Of a DNA stretch of 64,000 nucleotides, positions 41,548 through 51,017 are shown piece after piece. This stretch comes from Streptomyces sp. NRRL F-6492 (lineage in GTDB: Bacteria > Actinomycetota > Actinomycetes > Streptomycetales > Streptomycetaceae), in assembly GCF_001280125.1 (NCBI RefSeq), contig NZ_LGEG01000214.1, forward strand, positions 1-64,000, written 5' to 3'. The notes beneath the pieces were generated by a model. The model ran no database searches, had not been told where the DNA came from, and saw only the letters and a program-made list of their open reading frames with translations. Numbering within the stretch: the first letter of the stretch is position 1; every line of letters begins with the position of its first letter. The position numbers and the translations under genes are program-made.

Positions 41548-42759
41548 ATGCGAGTACTCCTTGTGGGCGCGGGCGGCGTGGGCACCGCGATCACCAAGAT
41601 CGCCGCCCGCCGCTCCTTCTTCGACCACATGGTCGTCGCCGACTACGACGTCTCCCGCGCCGAAGCGGCCGTGGCCGCGCTGGGTGCGGACGGAACCCGG
41701 TTCAGCGCCGCGCGCGTCGACGCGTCCGACCAGGAGGCGGTCACCGGCCTGCTCCGACGGGAGCGGTGCGACGTGCTGCTCAACGCCACCGACCCGCGGT
41801 TCGTGATGCCGCTGTTCGAGGCCGCGCTGGCGGCCGACGCGCACTACCTGGACATGGCGATGTCGCTGTCGTCCCCGCACCCGGAGCGCCCGTACGAGGA
41901 GTGCGGGACCAAGCTCGGCGACGGCCAGTTCGAACGGGCCGCCGCGTGGGAGGAGGCCGGGAAGCTGGCGCTCGTCGGGATCGGCGTGGAGCCCGGCCTC
42001 TCCGACGTCTTCGCCCGCTACGCCGCGGACGAGCTGTTCGACGAGATCGAGGAGATCGGCGTACGGGACGGCGCGAACCTGACGGTCGACGGCTACGACT
42101 TCGCACCGTCGTTCTCCATCTGGACGACGATCGAGGAGTGCCTGAACCCGCCGGTGATCTGGGAGAAGGACCGCGGCTGGTTCACCACCGCCCCCTTCAG
42201 CGAGCCGGAGGTCTTCGACTTCCCCGAGGGCATCGGCCCCGTCGAGTGCGTCAACGTCGAGCACGAGGAGGTCCTGCTGATCCCGCGCTGGGTGGACGCC
42301 CGGCGCGTCACCTTCAAGTACGGCCTCGGCGACGAGTTCATCGACACCCTCAAGACGCTGCACAAGCTGGGCCTGGACCGCACCGAGAAGGTGACCCTGC
42401 CCGGCGGCGCCGAGGTCTCGCCGCGTGACGTCGTCGCGGCCTGCCTGCCCGACCCGGCGACGCTCGGCGAGCGCATGCACGGCAAGACGTGCGCCGGCAC
42501 CTGGGTGAAGGGCACGAAGGACGGCCGGAAGCGCGAGGTGTACCTCTACCACGTCGTCGACAACCAGTGGTCGATGAAGGAGTACGGCTCCCAGGCGGTG
42601 GTCTGGCAGACCGCGATCAACCCGGTCATCGCGCTGGAGCTCGTCTCGAACGGCACCTGGACCGGCACCGGCATCCTCGGCCCCGAGGCCTTCACCCCCC
42701 GGCCGTTCCTCGACCTGCTGACCGCGTACGGATCCCCCTGGGGCATGCGCGAGCAGTGA
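41548..42759 (+). CDS. Saccharopine-dehydrogenase-family NADP-binding oxidoreductase
   Basis: The 403-residue product begins MRVLLVGAGGVGTAITKIAA, the Rossmann dinucleotide site, with acidic VVADYD at strand 2. The body (LLNATDPRFVMPLFEAAL, YLDMAMS, GIGVEPGLSDVFARYAADE) fits the LYS9/carboxynorspermidine-dehydrogenase branch of saccharopine dehydrogenases, whose length is about 400 residues. Likely substrates are amino-acid- or polyamine-derived imines; which one is unknown. ATG 41548 is chosen by the Rossmann start. A perfect terminator follows its stop. Confidence 0.88.
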   Translation: MRVLLVGAGGVGTAITKIAARRSFFDHMVVADYDVSRAEAAVAALGADGTRFSAARVDASDQEAVTGLLRRERCDVLLNATDPRFVMPLFEAALAADAHYLDMAMSLSSPHPERPYEECGTKLGDGQFERAAAWEEAGKLALVGIGVEPGLSDVFARYAADELFDEIEEIGVRDGANLTVDGYDFAPSFSIWTTIEECLNPPVIWEKDRGWFTTAPFSEPEVFDFPEGIGPVECVNVEHEEVLLIPRWVDARRVTFKYGLGDEFIDTLKTLHKLGLDRTEKVTLPGGAEVSPRDVVAACLPDPATLGERMHGKTCAGTWVKGTKDGRKREVYLYHVVDNQWSMKEYGSQAVVWQTAINPVIALELVSNGTWTGTGILGPEAFTPRPFLDLLTAYGSPWGMREQ

Positions 42760-42791
42760 GCCGGGCACCGGGCCCCGAACCGGTGCCCGGC
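42760..42791 (+). terminator. Terminator of the dehydrogenase gene
   Basis: Arms GCCGGGCACCGG and CCGGTGCCCGGC (12 bp, perfect) with an 8-base loop, starting at the base after the stop codon. The following 230 bases to the next hairpin show no gene. Confidence 0.85.
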
Positions 42792-43022
42792 CGACACCCG
42801 CGACGCCGTGAAGACCCGCCCCCCACCCGGCGTACCGGCCCGGTCCTTCGCCCCACCGGGCAGACAGCGGCACCGCCTGCCCGGTGGCCCGTCCCGCAGC
42901 GAGCCCCGCTTCGACGCGGGCACGACGGAACGGGAAAGGCGGACCGAGGTGGCGGGGAGCAGGCCGCGGTAGCGGTCCACTCCGCCTCCGTACGGTTGGA
43001 GGCTGGCGACTCGGATACGGCG

Positions 43023-43059
43023 AACGGCTCCGCCCCTGGAAGAAAAGGGGGGAGCCGTT
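43023..43059 (-). terminator. Terminator downstream of the GlsB gene
   Basis: Arms 43023-43037 and 43046-43059 pair with a single-base bulge around GGAAGAAA. It lies about 30 bases beyond the stop of the leftward GlsB gene. Confidence 0.75.
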
Positions 43060-43089
43060 TCACGGGTGGTGCGATTTTGCAGAGGACAC

Positions 43090-43359
43090 TCAGGCGTGTC
43101 GTCGGTTTCCGGTGATGAGGCGGTAGACGGCCAGGAGGATGACGGAGCCGATGATGGCCGCGATCCAGGTGGAGAGCTCGAAGAAGCCGTCGATGGAGTC
43201 GACGCCGAATATGACCTTGCCCAGGAAGCCGCCCAGCAGACCGCCCGCAACGCCGATCAGGATGGTGATGATGACGCCGCCCGGGTCCTTGCCCGGCATG
43301 ATGGCCTTGGCGATGAAACCGGCGATGAGGCCGATGAGAATCCACGCGATGATGCCCAT
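43090..43359 (-). CDS. GlsB/YeaQ/YmgE family stress-response membrane protein
   Basis: The 89-residue product has three glycine-rich membrane helices and the family sequence GIIAWILIGLIAGFIAKAIM, then MPGKDPGGVIITILIG and GLLGGFLGKVIF. Members are small inner-membrane proteins associated with general stress, of unknown mechanism. ATG 43359 has AGGAG at eight bases. Monocistronic. Confidence 0.92.
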   Translation of the reverse strand: MGIIAWILIGLIAGFIAKAIMPGKDPGGVIITILIGVAGGLLGGFLGKVIFGVDSIDGFFELSTWIAAIIGSVILLAVYRLITGNRRHA

Positions 43360-43487
43360 GATGCGTCTCCTACCTGCTGATATAAAGTCTGCGTCAACAC
43401 GCGTATGCGCGCTCTGGCGGCTTTCAAACCCCCCATGCACCCCACACGACTGATCGTTTCGGAATGAGATGAGCGTAGGCCGAGACG

Positions 43488-43897
43488 TCACGCGTCGTCG
43501 GAGCGACGGCTGAGGACCTCGCTCCATACGTCGTCGCCGTCGGCCCAGGTCCAGAGCCGACGTCGCAGCGATGACGACGAATGTCGCAGTCCGTCATGCG
43601 GGTCTTCGCCCCATGTGGGCTCCCCACCGTCGGCGTCGTAAAGGAGCACCGGGTTGTCGACCGCGGTCAACGAGAGGTGCCACTCCATCGTGCAGCCGTC
43701 GTACGCGAGGTGGAGCCACGACGCCGGCACGCCCTGAGCCGGACCGTTCCCTTGCTGCCGTACGACACGATGTCGTCTCGGTCCTGCTCCAACCGCTCGC
43801 TGCCGTAACGCTCGGTTATCCACGCAACAGGGACGTCCGCTGCGTCGAAGCGCCGGCCCGGGTCCCACGCGCGAGCCCGCAGCCTCTCGATCAGCAT
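43488..43897 (-). pseudogene. Frameshifted hypothetical protein, possibly SMI1/KNR4-like
   Basis: From ATG 43897 the frame reads LIERLRARAWDPGRRFDAAD, ITERYGSERLEQDRDDIVSY; near 43745 it must shift to continue SWLHLAYDGCTMEWHLSLTA, VLLYDADGGEPTWGEDPHDG and end at 43488. The second half resembles the beta-sheet part of SMI1/KNR4-type proteins. The shift may be a real mutation or a sequence error; checking the base count near 43745 would decide. Confidence 0.5.
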
Positions 43898-44156
43898 GTG
43901 GTCGTCCCTCTCCCCGGCCTTGGGCTCGCGGCGACGTGCCGCGGGCGAGTTCGAGCAGACCTTGATGGAGGCGGGCGCGCTGTTCGTATCGGATGCGCCC
44001 ACCATCCGGATAGGCACGTCGCACCAGGCCACGCCCCTGCGCATGACATGGAGGATGGCGCCCAGCGCGACCCGGTCACCGCAACGGACAACTACCTTCC
44101 AGCTGCCCTGAAGCCGGACGAGGGTCGGGGCGTGCGGTTCAACGCCCCTGGACGGG

Positions 44157-44560
44157 GCCGGCCTCGTCGCAGCCGCCGTCCGCTCGATCGACTTCCGGCA
44201 CGACGGCGCCCGAGCCCTGGTCGCCGACGGCCTCTGGCTCGACCTGCACGGGGCCCTGTGCGATCCGGCCGACGATCTCGGGATGCGCTGCGTCACCGGT
44301 CTGGACGCCAAGGTCTACGGGCACGTCCTGACCACCCCCGGCGCTCTGGTGACGCTCGACCACGGTGGCAGGCAGTCGCTGAACGCGACCGGGCCTACGG
44401 CCAGGGTCACGACGCCCCCGGACCGGTTCCGAGGCCTGTTCGGACCAGACCTGCGCCGAACTCGCCGACGGCCTGCTGGACGCTCTCTCCGCCAGGAGCG
44501 GAGCTACTGCCGAAGCGGCGCACGTCTGGCCGGGCTCCGTCCAGATCGTGCCTTCTACGA
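44157..44560 (+). pseudogene. Degenerate hypothetical reading frame
   Basis: The frame reads LVAAAVRSIDFRHDGARALV, ADGLWLDLHGALCDPADDLG, VTGLDAKVYGHVLTTPGALV and then changes frame near 44450 (ELADGLLDALSARSG). Composition is that of a Streptomyces gene, but no start codon and ribosome site fit and the family is unknown to me. Confidence 0.35.
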
Positions 44561-44666
44561 CTGTTCCCCGCACCCGCGGGATGGAGCCAGGAAAGGCGGG
44601 TTCACCGACCGGTCCCGCCCTGCCCGCCCAACCGGCACGTGACGCCGACGCCGCCCGCCCATGTGT

Positions 44667-44954
44667 TCAGCAGGCCTCCGCGGCCATAGGGGAAAACGGC
44701 CTGGTCTGCGCCACCCGAATTCGATGTGCCAGTCGGCGGGCGGTGTGCACACTGCGACGCGTCAGGCAGAGTTCGCCCGCCGGGACGTGGCAGGTCGGAC
44801 AGGGTTCGGCGAAAGCGCCGTGCCGGAAGCGGCGGTGCGTCTCATAGGTGGCGTCCAGCATCGCATCGAGCGCCGAAGACGGAAGAGCGACGGAAGCACG
44901 GGTGGCTGTGTGCACCGGCCGGTGGGGGAGGGGCAGGACCGTGGTGGGGCTCAT
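44667..44954 (-). CDS. Small zinc-finger protein of phage/accessory type
   Basis: The 95-residue product carries CPTCHVPAGELCLTRRSVHTARR, the C-x2-C-x(n)-C-x(n)-H pattern of short zinc-finger domains frequent in actinophage and accessory genes (GxxC...GxxHxxR). ATG 44954 is chosen because GAGGAG precedes it at nine bases. It may bind DNA. Neighbouring sequence is IS debris, consistent with an accessory origin. Confidence 0.6.
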   Translation of the reverse strand: MSPTTVLPLPHRPVHTATRASVALPSSALDAMLDATYETHRRFRHGAFAEPCPTCHVPAGELCLTRRSVHTARRLAHRIRVAQTRPFSPMAAEAC

Positions 44955-45116
44955 GGCGGGCATCTCCTCGTGCGGCGTGGGTGCGAGGCCGTGGGCTCTC
45001 GCACTCCATGGGGTGAAAGAGCGGCGGTTTTTCCTGCCTACCCGCATTACCGCAGCTCAGACGTGACTAACGAGTTGGTGCGTGATTGTGGCGAGGGATG
45101 ATCGCTTGGAGGCGGG

Positions 45117-45660
45117 GTGGTCCGGTTCGTGACGCCCACGGTCAGGCGGGACGTTCTCACGCATCACCTGTTCACCGGTGGCTCCCGTCAGCAGCTGGGC
45201 TTCTGGTCCAGGAGTCGGCCGCCCCGTGGCGGGCCGTGGCCGAGGAGCGCCGTCACGAAGCACGTGGCGGGGCCGGAGAACGTGAGGCAGAGGCAGGCGC
45301 CCGGCATCAGCTGGTGTTCTTCGGCCGACTGGTCGTCACGCTGATCCACCCGTGGCACGACCCCCCGCACGAGGCCCTCGCCCCGCTGTTCGGTGTCGAC
45401 CGCTCCACCGTCCCACGCGCCACCGCAGCGATACGCGGGCTCCTGGACTACGGATGTCTCGACCTCGGACGCGACCATCCCGGCCAAGCGATCGCACCAC
45501 CCGGAAAGCCGGGCAAGATCGCCTTCCCACACGTGCACGCCGCGCACAGCGCCGAACGCCGCAGGGTCCGGTACCGCGTCGAGCACGCCTTCGCCCACAT
45601 GAAGCACTGCCGAGTTCCTCCACGACTGCCGCCGGCTCGGCGAGGGTTACGGCTGCTGGT
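45117..45660 (+). pseudogene. IS5-type transposase, copy C (internally deleted)
   Basis: From GTG 45117 the frame reads VRFVTPTVRRDVLTHHLFTG, the N terminus of the element. A second frame supplies EALAPLFGVDRSTVPRATAA (the HTH) and, after another deletion, RYRVEHAFAHMKHCR, the final DDE-associated helix; a last frame change gives DCRRLGEGYGCW. All three catalytic acids are missing or displaced. Longest of the three related copies. Confidence 0.75.
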
Positions 45661-45748
45661 AGAACTGGGCCGTGCCTGCTTCGGAGTCGGCACGGACGAC
45701 TCTCTTGTCCGGCGGCCCTCCGCCCCGGCCTTCACCCTGGAGCCCTCT

Positions 45749-46270
45749 TTGCCTCTGCGGACAAATAGTGCCACGCGCTCGATATCCGTGCTCCTGTCGA
45801 CCGCGCTTGCGGCCGCGACGCTCACGGGCTGCGTGCTGCTGGAACTCGCCAGGGACTGCGAGGGGACTGACGACCGGGTGGAGGAGATGGCGGCGCTCGA
45901 CATCCTCGACTCCCGGCCCGACGGGGCCACCATCGCCCGGGGGTTCGAGGAGGTGGACGCCGGCTGCTGGGCGGACAGCGGCGATGTCGTGGTGTACGCC
46001 GACCGGACGTACGCCTTTCCCGGCACACGGGCCGAAGTGATCGCGTACTACCAGACGGCGGTGGTACGGGACGGATGGATTCCGGACCCCGAAGCCCTGC
46101 CCGGCAAACTGTGCTTCACCAAAGAGAGCATGGCCCTGTGGATCACCTTCCTCACCGCCGAACGCCTCAAGGAGGACGGTCACGGAAGCCGCCCCGACCT
46201 CACCACCGGGGCCGGCTACTCGGTCAGTGTCGATTCGTACGTGAACAGTGGCACCGAGGCGAGTTGCTAG
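45749..46270 (+). CDS. Putative lipoprotein of unknown function
   Basis: The 173-residue product has a basic N terminus, a hydrophobic segment and lipobox ATLTGC (Cys near residue 28), followed by an acidic mature part with YADRTYAFPGTRAEVIAYYQTAVVRDGW, which is like small actinomycete lipoproteins of the outer membrane face. TTG 45749 is proposed because GGAG lies six bases upstream and it gives a proper signal length. Located directly behind an IS remnant, which may have replaced its promoter. Confidence 0.6.
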   Translation: MPLRTNSATRSISVLLSTALAAATLTGCVLLELARDCEGTDDRVEEMAALDILDSRPDGATIARGFEEVDAGCWADSGDVVVYADRTYAFPGTRAEVIAYYQTAVVRDGWIPDPEALPGKLCFTKESMALWITFLTAERLKEDGHGSRPDLTTGAGYSVSVDSYVNSGTEASC

Positions 46271-46312
46271 GTTCTGTCGCCTGTGCAATCCCGGCTGAGG
46301 GATCGTGACCGG

Positions 46313-46480
46313 ATGACGCGACGTCATGAACTGGCCGACACCGAGCGGTATTTCGTACGGCCATTGCCGCCCCGGACGCCGATGGGGAGGCCTCGGTCGG
46401 ACGACCGGACGATGCTCAACGGGAACGTGTGGAAGTTCCGGGCCGGGGGCCCGGCGAGATGTGCCGAGCGGTACGGATGC
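46313..46480 (+). pseudogene. IS5-family transposase N-terminal fragment
   Basis: From ATG 46313: TRRHELADTERYFVRPLPPR, GRPRSDDRTMLNGNVWKFRA, CAERYG, matching the DUF4096/HTH start of IS5-group transposases (MTRRHELTDAEWELLxPLLP...). Frame is lost after about 46480. It differs from the elements at 45117 and 39500. Confidence 0.65.
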
Positions 46481-46868
46481 CGGGCCGGCCCGCACCACCG
46501 CCGGTGCCGAGCACGTCGACCCATCGCCCTCCAGGCGACCCGCGCCGACATCGACCGACCGCTCTCCGGAACGGTCCTCGCCGACCGGATCCGCCTCGTC
46601 GAGCGGTGGCACGACGGCGCGCATCCGGTGGGAGCCGATCGCCGAGATGGCGCTGAGGGAGCGGGAGCGTCAGCCTGCTCCCCGCACTGCGTCCGATCCA
46701 CGGCGACGCCCCCCACATCGTGATCGGCACCGACCTTCGCGTTTTCGTCGGGAAGATCTCGATCGGGGGGTGCCCCTATCTCTTTGGTCGAGGGAAACGG
46801 GGCTGCGTCGGATCGAACTGCCAGGCAGCAGGGCGGTGTGGCTGATCTTCTGTGGGACGACGTGAGGT

Positions 46869-47165
46869 GTGTTCTCCGACCCGGACCTGATGGGGTCGCT
46901 GCCGGACCTGCGGGTCTGGCCGACTTTGGACGTGCCGGCGATCTTCCGTTTCCTTGACGACGAGGTCATTGACTTCGACGTCGGCCTGCGGGAGTTGCAG
47001 GGCCAGGAACGACTCGATGTGTTCTGCGGTTTCCTCCGGGGGATCGGGCGACGCTTGGGCAAGCCGGTCCTGATGCATCCGGAGGGCGACTACGGCCATC
47101 CGGTACTCGGCTTCGATGTCGAGGCCGATCGGGTCGTCCTTCTGGCTGAGCCGCTGGTCATGTGA
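46869..47165 (+). CDS. Conserved hypothetical protein (98 residues)
   Basis: The product is acidic with normal composition (WPTLDVPAIFRFLDDEVIDF, LDVFCGFLRGIGRRLGKPV, MHPEGDYGHPVLGFDVEADR). No motif, signal or membrane segment. GTG 46869 is weakly supported; ATG 46890 is an alternative. The last 8 bases overlap the end of the IS110 pseudogene. Small acidic proteins like this in accessory DNA are sometimes orphan immunity proteins, but nothing specific supports that here. Confidence 0.6.
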   Translation: MFSDPDLMGSLPDLRVWPTLDVPAIFRFLDDEVIDFDVGLRELQGQERLDVFCGFLRGIGRRLGKPVLMHPEGDYGHPVLGFDVEADRVVLLAEPLVM

Positions 47166-48046
47166 CCGCGGCCGCGGGCCGGGACTCGTAGAAGGTGCCG
47201 TCACGGAGCATCGCGAAGAGGACACCGGCCTGCCGTCTGGCGAGGCAGAGCAGAGCCTGCGTGTGGTGTTTGCCCTGGCTGATCTTCTTGTCGCAGCAGG
47301 CCCGGGATGCCGGATCGCCCAGGGCGGCGAACGCGGAGAGGAAGAAGACCCGTTTGAGCTGCTTGTTTCCCCTCCGTGAGGGCTGTTCGCCGCGGATCGA
47401 TGAGCCTGAGTCGCGGATCGCTGGGGCGAGACCCGCGTAAGCGGCGAGGTGGGCGGCGGAGGGGAAGTTGCTGCCGTCGCCGACGTCGATGAGGATCCTG
47501 GCTCCGGTCCTGACGCCGACTCCCGGCATCGAGATCAGGACCTTCGAAAGAGGGTGGGACTCCAGCAGTTCCTCGATCCGCCCGGCCAGCAGTTTCCGCT
47601 GGTCGAGGGAGGCGGTGAGGGAGCCGGCGCATCGCGCGGGCGGCATCCGCGATGATGAACGTGTCTTTCGCGTCGGTCTTGGCCTCGCTGGGATGGAGGT
47701 CGGCGATCCGCCGCATCATTGATCCGGGCAGGTGGGCGACCGGGCAGCCCATGTCCCTCGCCACCGCCAGCGGCAGGGCTCCGATCGAGGCCGGCTGGTC
47801 GACGACCACCAGCACGGTGCCGTGCTTGGCCTGCAACTTCGCGAACGACTCGCGGAGTTCGTGATCGGTGTTGGGTAGCCGTTTGTCGAATGCCTTCTTC
47901 CCGGCCGGGGTCACAGCGGTGGCGTGGTGTTCGCCTTTGCCGACGTCCAGGCCGAGGTGGACGTCGATGTCGCCGGTGTCGGTCACGTGCGTCCTCCGGT
48001 CGTACTTCCTCCCGGCCTCACCCACGGCACCGATCGCCACATCCAC
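47158..48046 (-). pseudogene. IS110-family transposase with central deletion
   Basis: The N-terminal frame (to about 47640) has VHLGLDVGKGEHHATAVTPA, VVVDQPASIGALPLAVARD and SEAKTDAKDTFIIADAARAM, the DEDD RuvC-like part. A second frame resumes at RIEELLESHPLSKVLISMPG, VGVRTGARILIDVGDG, and ends with the Ser-bearing DSGSSIRGEQPSRRGNKQLK. About 100 middle residues are missing and the frames do not join. Non-functional. Confidence 0.85.
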
Positions 48047-48232
48047 ATTGCGAAGAGCCTCCCAACCTGCGGAAAGTCGGTGTTCAAGCCCCTAATCAGC
48101 GGTCAGTCAGTGCCTCCGGACCCGGTGACACCACCCCCCCCGGATCATGGTTGACAAGGGGGGAGGTCATGCCGGGCCCGGAGGCCGGGAGCCCCATTGC
48201 GGAGCCAATGAAGACGGTAATGCGGGGGCGGC

Positions 48233-48352
48233 GAGAGCGGCCAGGACTACGCGGAGCTCGTCCTGCCGGACGCCGACCCGCGGCAGCGGCGCGACCTTGA
48301 GCGCGCCCGGCGCTACCGCTTCGAGCCGTACCTCGACAGCCAGAAGTTCTAA
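48233..48352 (+). pseudogene. C-terminal remnant of an unidentified protein
   Basis: A 39-codon frame ending in TAA reads SGQDYAELVLPDADPRQRR then DLERARRYRFEPYLDSQKF. Codon use is perfect for Streptomyces, but there is no start; it looks like the 3' end of a gene cut by the IS110 insertion. Confidence 0.45.
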
Positions 48353-48498
48353 TCCTCGCCGCTCGGCGCGACGACGACGACTCTCCTGCCGTGACCGGCT
48401 CCCCGGCCGGTGCCGGGGCCACGGCGTTGGTACGACACGAGGCGGTCGCCCGGGTTACCCGGGACGGCCGCCTCGTCGTGACCACGTCGGGGTTCGGG

Positions 48499-48861
48499 TC
48501 AGGCGTTGAGGGCGTCTTCGAGGGTGGGGTGGCAGGGGATGACGCTGTCGACGCCGATCAGGGCCAGCACGCGCTGGACGGCTTCCTGGGGGGCGGCGAT
48601 GCGCAGTCGGCCCTGCAGATCGTTCAGGTGCTGGTGGGCGAAGATGAAGACGTTGATGCCGCTGGAGTCCATGAAGGTCACCCCGCTCAGGTCCGCCACG
48701 ACCCGGGGGGCTGTTCCTTCTCCGGGCAGCAGGGCGTCGCGCAGGGTGTCCTTGGTGGTGTGGTCGATCTCGCCGAGCAGGGTGGCGACGCGGACGCCGC
48801 CGACGGTGTGGTGCGCTACGGACAGCCGCTCGGGCCGGTCCGTTTCCTCGTTGCTCGTCAT
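48499..48861 (-). CDS. STAS-domain anti-sigma factor antagonist
   Basis: The 120-residue product is a single STAS domain: VRVATLLGEIDHTTKDTLRD, RVVADLSGVTFMDSSGINVF and a C-terminal helix VQRVLALIGV. DSSG carries the Ser that partner kinases phosphorylate in this family. In Streptomyces such proteins release stress or development sigma factors from their anti-sigma factors. ATG 48861 has AGGAG close upstream. The divergent HATPase gene is the likely partner or a second layer. Confidence 0.9.
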   Translation of the reverse strand: MTSNEETDRPERLSVAHHTVGGVRVATLLGEIDHTTKDTLRDALLPGEGTAPRVVADLSGVTFMDSSGINVFIFAHQHLNDLQGRLRIAAPQEAVQRVLALIGVDSVIPCHPTLEDALNA

Positions 48862-48969
48862 CTTCTCCTCGACCGCGCTTAGGCTGGCCCCGGGATGGGG
48901 GCGTGCGGACGATTCTGCCCCACCCGCCAGACCGGACGCACCCGGATGGCGGGGCCGGGTCATCCTTGT

Positions 48970-48995
48970 GTAATAGGGAGCCGCCGGGCGGGTAA
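48970..48995 (+). promoter_or_regulatory. Candidate SigB-type promoter of the HATPase gene
   Basis: GTAA (48970) and GGGTAA (48990-48995) are separated by 16 bases, resembling the GNNTN(14-16)GGGTA form used by SigB-like factors. The gene starts 35 bases downstream. The -35 match is weak. Confidence 0.3.
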
Positions 48996-49029
48996 AGACG
49001 TCGCGTGAACGGGATCGAGGACGAGGCCA

Positions 49030-49494
49030 GTGGAACCCCATGCTGACGGCGACGACGGCGCTTCTCCTCTGCCGGACGGGTGCCTGATGCGCGCCGGCTA
49101 CGCGCTCGACGGCGACAGCGGCTGCATCTCCGACGCCCGTCACCACACCGCCGCCTTCCTGGACAAGGCCCGCGCCGAGCACGGCCTGCCGGTGTCGGAA
49201 CGGGTGCGGGATCTGACCGCGCTGGTCGTCAGCGAGCTGGTCACCAACGCCTGCAAGTACGCCCCCGGCCCCGTCCTGATGGAACTGCGCATCAGCACGA
49301 GCAGCGTGGACATCGTCGTGTGGGACAGTGATCCGGCCGTCCCCGCGGCCCGGGCCGCCGACCCGGACCGGGTCGGCCAGCACGGCATGGAGATCATCAA
49401 AGCGGTCGCGGAGGAGCTGTTCATCGAGCAGGAGCCGGTCGGCAAGCGCATCACCGCCCGCATCGCCCTGGCCGACGCCCCCAGCCTGGCGTAG
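49030..49494 (+). CDS. RsbW-like ATP-binding (HATPase) anti-sigma-type protein
   Basis: The 154-residue product has the GHKL N-box VVSELVTNACKYA (about residues 65-77), a G1 box VVWDSDPA, and a degenerate lid around HGMEIIKAVAE with the ATP-binding Gly. Such short HATPase_c_2 proteins in Streptomyces bind sigma factors and phosphorylate STAS antagonists. It is divergent from the STAS gene. GTG 49030 follows GAGGACGAGG. No Ser-rich sensor domain is attached. Confidence 0.85.
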   Translation: MEPHADGDDGASPLPDGCLMRAGYALDGDSGCISDARHHTAAFLDKARAEHGLPVSERVRDLTALVVSELVTNACKYAPGPVLMELRISTSSVDIVVWDSDPAVPAARAADPDRVGQHGMEIIKAVAEELFIEQEPVGKRITARIALADAPSLA

Positions 49495-49885
49495 AGGACG
49501 ACTTCCGCCTGCTGCCGCCGAAGCGCCTGAGCCCGGCCGCCCGGGCGGGTGAGCCCGAAGCAGTGCCGCCACGTACTGCTCGACCCCATCACGGCCGACA
49601 GCCCCGGGTCGTCGACGAGACGTGCCCGCTCCGTCGCGTCTCCCGGCCCGCGTCCGCCGCACCCGCAGCCGGCTCCTCGCGCTGATGTCGCGGCGCCCGC
49701 CGCGTACGGACCACGCCCCGGAGGAGTTGCTCCGGCTGGTGGAGGCCGCGCCGTCCTGCATGCGACGGCGAGAGGGCTCCTGCGCCGTCTGCCCGTCCCG
49801 CCGGGCCTGTCCAAGGAGGCACGGGCCGGGAGACGGGCGGACCGCCGCGCGGCCGCCGTCCTCGCCCCGCTCACGGAGACGGGGC
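49495..49885. other. Region without a supportable gene
   Basis: Open frames on both strands are present but have no consistent codon use. The plus strand around 49680-49790 (LALMSRRPPRTDHAPEELLR) looks slightly gene-like and may be a fragment; I cannot name it. Confidence 0.4.
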
Positions 49886-50474
49886 GGACGGCCCCGTCCC
49901 TCAAGAGAAGTTCACCGTCGTGGTCGAGCCATGAGGAGCGGTGGTCGAGCCTTGGGCGGACCCGATCCCGTGCCTGAGTCTCGGCCTTGCCGTAGTTGGT
50001 GGTTGCGGTGACCGTGGTGATCGCGGACTCGGGCCAGGTCTCCAGCTTGGCGAAGCGGAATTCCGGGCCGTGTTTGGGCGGCCGTCCGCCCTTCGGGTCG
50101 TGGACGCGAGGTGGCTTGGGCAGGCGCATGACCTGGTCGGAGCGGACGCGGCCGACCAGCTCGACGGGCAGGCCGCGCAGGACCCGGGCCAGGCGGGTGA
50201 CGTCATAGTCGGCGTCGCTGACGATCACGATCTGCGGGTCCCCGTTCTGCCACTGACCGGCCGCGACGAGCCGTTCAACCACGCCTCGGAGCTGGGCGGC
50301 GGTGACCGCGGTCGCGTCCGCACACAGCACCGCGTCCACCAGCTCGAACAACTCGTCGCGCCGTGCGGTCGGGCACTCGTAGAACTCTCCCCGGAAGCGT
50401 GACGCTTCCGCGAACGCTTCCCTCCGGACAGCGTCAGGCAGCCGACTCACCCTCACGGCCTTCGTCGTGGTCAT
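49886..50474 (-). pseudogene. NF041680-type transposase with large internal deletion
   Basis: From ATG 50474: TTTKAVRVSRLPDAVRREAF, AFAEASRFRGEFYECPTARR, ELFELVDAVLCADATA; then, after a lost segment, VERLVAAGQWQNGDPQIVIV, DADYDVTRLARVLRGLPVEL, SDQVMRLPKPPRVHDPKGGR. These match the N-terminal and middle parts of NF041680 (IS701-like) transposases of Streptomyces, with about 130 residues deleted and the C terminus missing. Not functional. Confidence 0.75.
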
Positions 50475-50608
50475 GTGCACCTTGGTCGGAGCACAGGATC
50501 AGACGAAGGCCGCCCCCGCGTCCGGCGCCCCCCATGTGAGCGAATCCGTTCGAGACGCCATTCGAGACCGTGGCACCATGTACCGCATGACGACGAACCG
50601 AAAGGTCC

Positions 50609-50968
50609 ATGCCGCGTAGACGGCCGGGACAGATCCGCAGTGGCGCCCCCGGCAACCACCGGACAACGGGTGCAAGGCCAGTCGTAGACGGCCTGTCTTC
50701 GCATGCGCTCTCCGAGATCACCCGTCTTGAGGACACCCGCAACTATCTGCAGCCAGGCGACGTCAGCAAGGCTGTGAGCCTGTGGAAGAACTACGTCCAC
50801 CAGCCCGAGCGGGATCTGTGGCACGACTACGAGTGGGGCAACGTGCACTGGTACTGCTGCGGCAACCCCCTCGAAGCCCGAGCCCTACTCGACACCGTGA
50901 TGCAGGCCATGTCACCCGGAAGCGCCCGCGAACTTCGAAAGGTCGTCAGTCGGTCAGACGCCGTCTGA
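50609..50968 (+). CDS. Conserved hypothetical protein (119 residues)
   Basis: The product has the look of a small, conserved Streptomyces protein: ALSEITRLEDTRNYLQPGDV, KAVSLWKNYVHQPERDLW, VHWYCCGNPLEARALLDTVM, MSPGSARELRKVVS. Several Trp/Tyr and a CC pair are present, but no known motif. ATG 50609 has a weak leader. It lies between two transposase remnants; function unknown. Confidence 0.65.
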   Translation: MPRRRPGQIRSGAPGNHRTTGARPVVDGLSSHALSEITRLEDTRNYLQPGDVSKAVSLWKNYVHQPERDLWHDYEWGNVHWYCCGNPLEARALLDTVMQAMSPGSARELRKVVSRSDAV

Positions 50969-51017
50969 AACCTTCCGTCCTCGCCCCATGACGCAGACGT
51001 GAGCCGAAGCTCGGGAG

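Noticed and set aside
43023..43059. Small RNA gene suggested by the bulged hairpin
   Set aside because: Its place right after the GlsB stop fits an ordinary terminator better.
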